64,000 nt of DNA. Origin: Solidesulfovibrio alcoholivorans DSM 5433 (GTDB taxonomy: Bacteria; Desulfobacterota; Desulfovibrionia; Desulfovibrionales; Desulfovibrionaceae). This document shows, piece by piece, positions 58,614 to 64,000 of this stretch. The stretch is taken from NCBI RefSeq assembly GCF_000702665.1, contig NZ_JNJA01000003.1, positions 1 to 64,000 of the forward strand, read 5' to 3'. Position numbers and translations under genes: made by a program. The first letter of the stretch is position 1; every line of letters starts with the position of its first letter. Below the pieces are notes generated by a model. That model had not been told where the DNA came from, searched no databases, and was given only the letters and a program-made list of their open reading frames with translations.

Positions 58614-58707
58614 GGAGAGGTACCGAAGTGGTCGTAACGGGCCCGACTCGAAATCGGGTTGCGGGTTAATAGCCTGCACGTGGGTTCGAATCCCACCCTC
58701 TCCGCCA
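58614..58707 (+). tRNA. tRNA-Ser (anticodon CGA)
   Basis: A 94-nt type II tRNA with a long variable arm. Acceptor GGAGAGG pairs with CCTCTCC; anticodon stem CCCGA/TCGGG with loop CTCGAAA (anticodon CGA, codon UCG); T arm GTGGG-TTCGAAT-CCCAC; CCA is encoded. It is the integration site of the second element, whose right end is outside the window. Confidence 0.95.
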
Positions 58708-58722
58708 ATACAGTTTCCAACC

Positions 58723-58763
58723 AAGCCCCGCAGGTTCTAAAAAGCCTCGCGGGGCTTGTCTTT
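58723..58763 (+). terminator. Terminator of tRNA-Ser
   Basis: AAGCCCCGC (58723-58731) and GCGGGGCTT (58749-58757) form a 9-bp stem followed by GTCTTTTC. Confidence 0.8.
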
Positions 58764-58872
58764 TCTGGCCTTCATCCTTCCAACGGCTTCCAAGCATTTC
58801 CATTGACAGCCATGACACGTCGGGGGCAAAAATGGGGCAAAATTTTGCCCCAGGGCGTTTTCGAGGTGGATT

Positions 58873-60066
58873 TTGCCCCAACTCACCGAAGCAAGGCTGC
58901 GCGCCATCAAGAAAAGCGGCCGAATCGAGCGCTTCCACGACAGCGGCGGTCTGTACCTCGAGCTTAGCGCCGCCGGCGGGAAGCACTGGCGCTGGAAATA
59001 TTCGTTCAAGGGCAAAGAGAAGCGCCTGAGCTTCGGGGCGTGGCCAGACGTCTCATTGAAGGACGCGAGAGAAAAGAGGGATGCCTGCCGAAAGACGCTC
59101 AAGGAAGGGACTGACCCAGGAAAGGAAAAGGGCCTGGCCAAGCCTGGCCATCAACACGCCGGGATTGCGACTTTTCAGGTGGTGGCCGATGAGTGGGTGC
59201 GGAACCAAAAAAACGTCTGGGTCGAAACCCATGCCGAGACCGTCGAAAGCCGGCTGGCGAGCAACGTCTACCCCTATATCGGGGAAATCCCAATTGCCGA
59301 GGTCACGCCTCAGGATGTCCTCGCCTTGCTCCGCAAGATCGAGGAGCGCGGAGCCTATGAGGTCGCCAAGCGCGTCCTCGGGATTTGCTCCCTCGTCTTT
59401 CGGTATGGCGTGGCCATCGGGGCCGTGGGGTCCGACCCTTGCCGGGACTTGCGCGGGGCGCTCGTGCCCCGTCAGAAGGGCCAATTCGCGGCCCTCACAA
59501 AACCGAAGGACGTCGGGGTCCTCATGCTTGCCATTGATGAGTACAAGGGCTCTGGCGTGGTCAGGGCGGCGCTAAAGTTCTCGGCACTGACGTTTTGCCG
59601 GCCCGGGGAGATTCGGAAGGCGGAGTGGACGGAGATTGACCTAGAGCAAAAGGAATGGACGATACCGGCAGAGAAGATGAAGGTGCGTGTTGAGCACCGT
59701 GTGCCGCTCTCGCGCCAGGCCATCGAAATCATCGAAAGCCTGCGGCCTCTAACGGGCCACGGGCGCTACCTCTTCCCCGGGCCTCGCGGCGTGGACAAGC
59801 CGCTCTCGGAAAATGCCATCAATGTTTCCATCAGGATCATGGGGTACAGCAAGGACCAGATGACGGCCCATGGTTTCCGGTCCATGGCTTCTACGCTCCT
59901 GAATGAGGCAGGGCACGATCCCGACGTGATCGAGGCGCAGCTTGCCCACACGGGCGCGGATAAAATCCGCGCCATCTACAACCGGGCGCAGTATATGGAC
60001 AGGCGAAGGGTCTTGATGCAGGCATGGGCGGACTACCTGGACGAGCTGAGGTCTTCGGCACTGTAG
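58873..60066 (+). CDS. P4-type tyrosine integrase of the tRNA-Ser element
   Basis: A 397-aa recombinase. The N-terminal arm-binding domain has the P4-family start LTEARLRAIKKSGRIERFHD and SGGLYLELSAAGGKHWRWKY. Catalytic residues are in TFCRPGEIRKAEW (Arg), HGFRSMASTLLNE (HxxR) and AIYNRAQYMDRR (Tyr). It starts with TTG, with GAGGTGGA just upstream at short spacing. It lies 165 bp after tRNA-Ser, and overlaps the convergent AlpA-like gene by 34 bp. Confidence 0.93.
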   Translation: MPQLTEARLRAIKKSGRIERFHDSGGLYLELSAAGGKHWRWKYSFKGKEKRLSFGAWPDVSLKDAREKRDACRKTLKEGTDPGKEKGLAKPGHQHAGIATFQVVADEWVRNQKNVWVETHAETVESRLASNVYPYIGEIPIAEVTPQDVLALLRKIEERGAYEVAKRVLGICSLVFRYGVAIGAVGSDPCRDLRGALVPRQKGQFAALTKPKDVGVLMLAIDEYKGSGVVRAALKFSALTFCRPGEIRKAEWTEIDLEQKEWTIPAEKMKVRVEHRVPLSRQAIEIIESLRPLTGHGRYLFPGPRGVDKPLSENAINVSIRIMGYSKDQMTAHGFRSMASTLLNEAGHDPDVIEAQLAHTGADKIRAIYNRAQYMDRRRVLMQAWADYLDELRSSAL

Positions 60067-60266
60067 GGCTTGCCTGGAAGCTGCTTGATGACCTCGCGAA
60101 GGTCGCCCAAGCGCCAGACGGGCGTGGCGCCGATGTAGCGCTGCTTGGGGATGATGCCCCGGTCGATGTTGAGATAGAATGTTGAAATGGGCATGTCGGC
60201 CAGGAACTTCCTGGCGTCGTTACAGCGCAACAACCGGTCGTCGTCGTCCATCAATTTCGGGTCCAT
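60033..60266 (-). CDS. AlpA-like excisionase of the tRNA-Ser element
   Basis: A 77-aa protein. RLLRCNDARKFLADMPISTFYLNID and YIGATPVWRLGDLREVIKQ have the AlpA winged-helix pattern (an HTH that reads a target and a wing before the basic helix). The ATG at 60266 is preferred for its purine-rich lead; a longer reading would run into the DUF1643 gene. Its last 34 bp overlap the integrase gene on the other strand. Confidence 0.8.
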   Translation of the reverse strand: MDPKLMDDDDRLLRCNDARKFLADMPISTFYLNIDRGIIPKQRYIGATPVWRLGDLREVIKQLPGKPYSAEDLSSSR

Positions 60267-60271
60267 CTCCC

Positions 60272-60778
60272 TTATCCCCCCAAATTCCCGGCCTGGCCAA
60301 ACGGCACAAGCCCTTGATCCCCACGCACATACAATGGATGCCTGGGGCTCCCACCCCTTGTGGTCCCGAGGCAGTACAGAGGCGCGCCGAGGAGCATCCC
60401 TATGACCGCCTTGGGCCTGTGCGGCCACGGGCACCCCGCTCCCCAGGCGCAGACAATGCGTTGCGCGCCCCGCGCAGCTCGGGCGATATAATCATCATTT
60501 TCCGGCCCAACCGGGTCGCAGATTCCGCAGATCTTGGTCGGGTCGGTCTGGATTCCCGCGAACAGGTTGACCACTGTGAAGCCGCCAAAGCTCCATGCCT
60601 CGGAAAAGCCGCGGACTCGCCGAATTGTCGGATCGTCGGCGGTCGCATCGGCCACGCTCGGGTTGAGCATGATCCAGCAGATCTCGCGCGGATCTCCGCC
60701 CCAGGACCGCGTCAGCAGGTAGCGATACGATCCATTGATGACGGCGTGGCCACGGTAGGGGACGGGGTTGGTCAGCAT
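60272..60778 (-). CDS. DUF1643 family protein
   Basis: A 168-aa protein. YRYLLTRSWGGDPREICWIMLNPSVADA followed by DDPTIRRVRGFSEAWSFGGFTVVNLFA is the DUF1643 hallmark; the C-terminal half has APLYCLGTTRGGSPRHPLY. These proteins are common on phages and islands; their role is unknown. The ATG overlaps the previous stop by 7 bp. Confidence 0.9.
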   Translation of the reverse strand: MLTNPVPYRGHAVINGSYRYLLTRSWGGDPREICWIMLNPSVADATADDPTIRRVRGFSEAWSFGGFTVVNLFAGIQTDPTKICGICDPVGPENDDYIARAARGAQRIVCAWGAGCPWPHRPKAVIGMLLGAPLYCLGTTRGGSPRHPLYVRGDQGLVPFGQAGNLGG

Positions 60779-61074
60779 GGCTGGACTCTTTCTATGTGAA
60801 TCAACACCAACCCTATGGACAGGATGCACCACCCTTCCATCAACCCATAGATAGGGCCATGCAATATGTGCCTTATATCCGCAGCGATTTTATTTCCTGT
60901 GTATTTTAGGGGCGCTCCATGCTTCATGTCTTCGCCCGTGTGATATGTTTCGCAGAGCAATATCCGGTCTCCAACCCGGAAATTCCGGTCGTTTAATCTG
61001 ATTTCGTAAGACTTTAAGCCGGACGCGACAGCCTGGAAGACAACAGGGTCGGTTTTCAGTTCATGAGTTGTCAT
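60772..61074 (-). CDS. DUF3850 / ASCH-like protein
   Basis: A 100-aa protein starting MTTHELKTDPVVFQAVASGLKSYEIRLNDRNFRVGD, as in DUF3850, a member of the ASCH/PUA-like RNA-binding fold. The C-terminal part is unusually hydrophobic (YGLMEGWCILSIGLVLIHIE). It overlaps the genes on both sides (7 and 14 bp). The role in phages is unknown; RNA or modified-base binding is likely for the fold. Confidence 0.85.
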   Translation of the reverse strand: MTTHELKTDPVVFQAVASGLKSYEIRLNDRNFRVGDRILLCETYHTGEDMKHGAPLKYTGNKIAADIRHILHGPIYGLMEGWCILSIGLVLIHIERVQPC

Positions 61075-61333
61075 GCTGTTGGCCTCCGATGCGGGGATCA
61101 CCCGCACAGTCGTACTCGACGCAGGTTTCTGGACGCCATTCGTAAGCCGTGCAGGCTCCGTTTTCGCCGAGGTAGAGGCAGGAGCCATCCTGGCGGCGGC
61201 GCAGGTGGATCATGAAGGACCGGTCCGGGGACAGGGCAAACCATTCCGAAACGCCCTCTTCAACTGTGACCGGCACCTTGAATTGACGGCAACAGGCTTG
61301 GCCGTGGAGGCAGGTGGAGCAATCTGTTGTCAC
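61061..61333 (-). CDS. YkgJ-like Cys-cluster protein
   Basis: A 90-aa protein with CSTCLHGQACCRQF (four Cys) near the start and further Cys in the second half (SCLYLGENGACTAYEWRPETC), the YkgJ zinc- or iron-chelating pattern. The GTG at 61333 is chosen because GGAGG lies 7 bp before it and 2 bp separate it from the previous stop. A Met at 61360 would overlap that gene and has no such site. Confidence 0.85.
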   Translation of the reverse strand: MTTDCSTCLHGQACCRQFKVPVTVEEGVSEWFALSPDRSFMIHLRRRQDGSCLYLGENGACTAYEWRPETCVEYDCAGDPRIGGQQHDNS

Positions 61334-61335
61334 GG

Positions 61336-61971
61336 CTATACCTCCGGGAACTCGTTCCACTCCTGGCCATCGGGAACCCGCCCGGCCTTGTGTTTGCCGA
61401 CGAATTGGCCTTTATCGTCCCTGCCCATGGGGTGATTGCGGCGGTCGGAGTAGTCACCAGTCTTCCCCGGTTGGCTTGATCTGCTATCTCCACGGACGAT
61501 TTTGGAAACTGTCTGAAAGGCAACCCCATATCGTTCGGCAAGCTGCGACTGCGTGTATCCACCTTCAGAATAAGCGAGGCGGATTTCAGCAACTTGCCTA
61601 TCCGTCAATTTTGCCCGAGGGTTTCGTTGGCCACGTTGGTCACGCAATCCATTCCTGTTGGCATGTTTTTGATTTTCAGAAGACGTTGTGAGTTCAAGAT
61701 TCTCCGGACGGTTGTCGTCCTTTATGCCGTTTTTGTGGTTGATGACATGGCCATCAGGGATTTGACCGTTGTGATAGGCCCAAACAACCCGATGCGCGCC
61801 GACATGATATCGATGCCCATCGATCATTTTGCGAAGCTGTAAATATCCCAATGAGGTTTTATGTTCAGCCCGCACCTTGTCCCGGTTATTTTGTTTCCAA
61901 AAAGCACCGTTGTGGTCGATCTGTATTTCCCCAGACTGGATTAACTCGATGAATATATTTTCTGATTCCAT
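61336..61971 (-). CDS. HNH endonuclease with HTH, carrying a DUF5131-like C-terminal tail
   Basis: A 211-aa protein. Residues about 40-110 are an HNH domain of homing-endonuclease type (RVVWAYHNGQIPDGHVINHK, NRPENLEL). Then comes an HTH (SQLAERYGVAFQTVSKIVRG, about 140-165). The last 30 residues end in AGRVPDGQEWNEFPEV, closely matching the end of the upstream DUF5131 gene (LDGQNWTQFPE); the DNA also matches. This looks like a mobile HNH gene inserted at a DUF5131 3' end. The ATG is 3 bp after the DUF5131 stop. Confidence 0.88.
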   Translation of the reverse strand: MESENIFIELIQSGEIQIDHNGAFWKQNNRDKVRAEHKTSLGYLQLRKMIDGHRYHVGAHRVVWAYHNGQIPDGHVINHKNGIKDDNRPENLELTTSSENQKHANRNGLRDQRGQRNPRAKLTDRQVAEIRLAYSEGGYTQSQLAERYGVAFQTVSKIVRGDSRSSQPGKTGDYSDRRNHPMGRDDKGQFVGKHKAGRVPDGQEWNEFPEV

Positions 61972-61974
61972 GCC

Positions 61975-62934
61975 CTACTCCGGGAATTGCGTCCAATTCT
62001 GGCCGTCAAGTTTTGGCGTGTGAACTATTTTCCCGTTTTGCATAGACTGCTTGTAGAAAAAAGGCACGCCGGCAGAGATGCACTGGTCCTTAAGGTTATG
62101 CACCCATTCTATGTTCATAGCCCTGGCATGTTGGCCTGATTCGCAACCGACAATTGTCCATGAAATCTTTCCCGTCATCCCAAGTGAAGTGCCGGTGCCA
62201 TGCCCTCGTAATTCACCCGTCAGGGCGTTGAGCAAACAGGTCCCGTAGGCGCGAGGAATCTCCACGCCGGTCAGGTCCACCGGCCCCAACATCGGCTCTA
62301 CCGACACTCCCGTGCGCCAACCCATGCCGGCCAGCTCCATCAGGTGCGGCACGCGCTCGTCCGCCCGGGGCTGGTCCTCGATGGTGGCCATGAGCATGAC
62401 ATGCCGCATGGGCCAGCCGACGCTACCGTTGAGCCTCCCTTCGATGGAGGCCTCAACGAGATTATCCTGTTTGATGGAGCCAGTCAGAAGATAGGCAACC
62501 CCCCCGAGGTGATTCGCCCAATAAGCGACCGCCCCTTTGTTTTTTTCCCAAGACTCCGGACATGATTGCAGGTATTCCCGCATCCGTGACGGCCGCTTGG
62601 TCAGGAGAATGAACTCGTGCTGCCGGGCCATAGCCATGCAGGCGAAGACCTTGTCCAGGAAATCATACGGCACGGCGGGGTGAAACAGATCGGTCATGCT
62701 CCCCACGAAAATGCGGCGCGGCTTCTTCCAGGAAAGCGCCTGTGCCATGCGCTCTGGGAACAGATTAATGCGCCCCGTCCATTTGCCGTCTCGGTGTGTC
62801 CCTTCGGTCATCTTGCCGAGCCTGCCCGCCATCCTGGCCGCGTAGCAGTTGGCACACCCTGGGGAAGCCGGCGAGCAGCCGTAGGCCGGATTGATCGTGG
62901 CGTCGCACCACTGGATCTTGGATTTGTCAGCCAT
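61975..62934 (-). CDS. DUF5131 (phage Gp37/Gp68) family protein
   Basis: A 319-aa protein. IQWCDATINPAYGCSPASPGCANCYAAR carries three Cys in C-x7-C-x2-C, the family's 'three-Cys' motif; ILLTKRPSRM, TIVGCESG and FFYKQ follow. The family resembles radical SAM-like phage proteins and often has a separate partner protein; none is seen here. The ATG at 62934 overlaps the previous stop (TGATG). It ends just before the HNH gene that carries a copy of its tail. Confidence 0.9.
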   Translation of the reverse strand: MADKSKIQWCDATINPAYGCSPASPGCANCYAARMAGRLGKMTEGTHRDGKWTGRINLFPERMAQALSWKKPRRIFVGSMTDLFHPAVPYDFLDKVFACMAMARQHEFILLTKRPSRMREYLQSCPESWEKNKGAVAYWANHLGGVAYLLTGSIKQDNLVEASIEGRLNGSVGWPMRHVMLMATIEDQPRADERVPHLMELAGMGWRTGVSVEPMLGPVDLTGVEIPRAYGTCLLNALTGELRGHGTGTSLGMTGKISWTIVGCESGQHARAMNIEWVHNLKDQCISAGVPFFYKQSMQNGKIVHTPKLDGQNWTQFPE

Positions 62935-63428
62935 CACCACACCCCCGTGCATCGTTGAAATTCCCCGCCCCTGTCCCCGCCCGCGTCGATCACGTCGAAA
63001 GCCTCACGCTCCGGGTCGTAGAGGTCATAAAGCTCCTGGAGCCCGCCCGCGATGTCGGCCCACGTGATCCGGCGGTCCACCGGGTTGACCGGCAGTTGGT
63101 CGCGCAAATCCTCGATCCAGCGCATGGCCGCCGTCACGAAATCCCGGAGGTCCACCGTCTCCTCATACTGCCGGCCGACCTCGCGCATGAGGGCCTGCAA
63201 AGCGCGCTCGCGCTGGCGCTGTGCTTTGGGCTCCAGGACCCACTGGCCGCGCTCGTTGCGTCGGTTTCCGACCAGGGCATAATCCGTTGCATGATCGGCC
63301 AGGCGGTCGAGTTTGGCGCATGCCTGGCGCACCTCGGGTGAGGCGTCCGGGGCCAGGGCGGCAGCGGTAACGCCATGGATGAGGCCGGCACCGAGGAGTT
63401 GGCGGCAGACGGCTCGGGACATGTTCAT
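62934..63428 (-). CDS. Hypothetical protein, 164 aa, phage operon
   Basis: An Arg- and Glu-rich helical protein, with a long charged mid-part (PKAQRQRERALQALMREVGRQY) and an acidic C terminus. No family recognised. GGAGGG lies 5 bp before the ATG, which overlaps the preceding stop (ATGA). Confidence 0.75.
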   Translation of the reverse strand: MNMSRAVCRQLLGAGLIHGVTAAALAPDASPEVRQACAKLDRLADHATDYALVGNRRNERGQWVLEPKAQRQRERALQALMREVGRQYEETVDLRDFVTAAMRWIEDLRDQLPVNPVDRRITWADIAGGLQELYDLYDPEREAFDVIDAGGDRGGEFQRCTGVW

Positions 63429-64000
63429 AGGCTACCCTCCTCCCACCATGCACGGTGCCCACAGCGGGCACAGAACTCCCAGCCGGCGGCTATGTGGTCG
63501 GTGCCATCAGGCGTATCCCGGTCCCACGTCTCCACCACCTCGACATGCGATTCCCAGCCGTTCCCGTAGCCTGAAAAGGATTCGTGCCCGCATCGGGGGC
63601 AGCCGTCCCGCATCTCAAGGAACCACTGGACCAACCGAGCAAGACGTCGCGGCCTGCCGTTCCACATCCAATCGTGCAGTGCCGCGCGCCACTTCGATTC
63701 GCGGCTCTCGCCCGTGACGCGGTCGTATTTTGGCAGCCAGCCGGACCGGACGCAGAACCGACTGAGCAGGCAGCGCGGCCATGCCAAGACGGGCCACAGC
63801 CAGGGCAGCGGCCAAGTGGGTGGATTTATGTTCGGTGCCTTCGTCGGCTCAGTTTCCCAGGGGCCGGCTTCATCATAGGCCATATCCCATTGCATCTGCT
63901 CCTCGGCCTCTTCGTAGGTGGTGTGCCCCCGGTGCGAATCCTTCCAGCCAAAGATGCCGCGCCACTGGACGACATAGGGGAATCGGTTGGCAGGGGAGAA
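63425..64000 (-). CDS. Partial phage hypothetical protein with zinc-ribbon Cys pairs (5' end outside window)
   Basis: The frame is open to the window edge, so the first Met inside it (63895) is probably not the start; the residues before it (such as PYVVQWRGIFGWKDSHRG) look coding. At least 191 codons. It is Trp-rich, and its C-terminal part has CPRCGHE and CARCGHR, a four-Cys zinc-ribbon. I do not recognise a family. The stop overlaps the next start. Confidence 0.75.
   Translation of the reverse strand, partial: FSPANRFPYVVQWRGIFGWKDSHRGHTTYEEAEEQMQWDMAYDEAGPWETEPTKAPNINPPTWPLPWLWPVLAWPRCLLSRFCVRSGWLPKYDRVTGESRESKWRAALHDWMWNGRPRRLARLVQWFLEMRDGCPRCGHESFSGYGNGWESHVEVVETWDRDTPDGTDHIAAGWEFCARCGHRAWWEEGSL

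Overview
The window reads as a high-GC chromosome of a sulfate-reducing deltaproteobacterium of the Desulfovibrionaceae (Desulfovibrio/Solidesulfovibrio-like). This is inferred from gene content and order rather than from a database search. The supporting content is hypCD hydrogenase maturation genes, clpS-clpA, a macromolecular-synthesis operon (rpsU-yqeY-mutS2-dnaG-rpoD), an rpoN-hpf-ptsN-rapZ-PTS cluster, bacteriohemerythrin, and parts of the 'GAK' (grasp-and-kinase) gene set that is typical of this group.

Layout. 0.1-5.0 kb: clpSA, a CYTH-domain protein and hypCD. 5.1-6.8 kb: an AT-rich two-gene island encoding a small helical protein and a HEXXH metallopeptidase-like protein. 6.8-12.6 kb: ordinary metabolic and envelope genes (HD hydrolase, Ddl-type ligase, carA, TPR protein, L,D-transpeptidase-like lipoprotein, hemerythrin). 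12.7-23.8 kb: GAK-type genes (CofD-like protein, HprK-related kinase B, amphi-Trp protein) interleaved with phoU, a PHP-glycosyltransferase fusion, a radical SAM protein, a ParA ATPase with a partner protein, and an FkbM methyltransferase. 23.9-35.6 kb: the rpoD/dnaG operon, HU, rsmA, a glycosyltransferase and a GGDEF protein.

The main accessory feature lies at 35.7-47.5 kb. It is an 11.8-kb element integrated in tRNA-Arg(CCG), bounded by 45-bp direct repeats of the tRNA 3' part. It carries an integrase, an AlpA-like excisionase, a primase-helicase, an iteron-rich origin-like region, and a head and packaging set: HNH, small and large terminase, a fused protease-capsid protein, portal and head-tail connector. 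I see no tail, baseplate, lysis or lysogeny-repressor genes. This matches the gene logic of capsid-forming phage-inducible chromosomal islands (satellites that build their own heads and borrow a helper's tails). Such an island in a sulfate reducer is the best candidate here for a little-described system.

After the element come an AT-rich orphan membrane protein, ppaC, the PTS/rpoN cluster (with a frameshifted IIC gene), pyrG, purQ and tadA. A second element begins at tRNA-Ser(CGA) at 58.7 kb and runs off the right edge. It has a P4-type integrase, a convergent AlpA-like gene and a tightly coupled phage-type operon (DUF1643, DUF3850/ASCH, YkgJ, HNH, DUF5131). Other unusual structures are a palindrome shared by two GAK genes (AAATAC-N4-GTATTT), four copies of a dispersed intergenic palindromic repeat, and an HNH gene that ends in a copy of its neighbour's C-terminal tail. 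All functions are read from sequence motifs and context.
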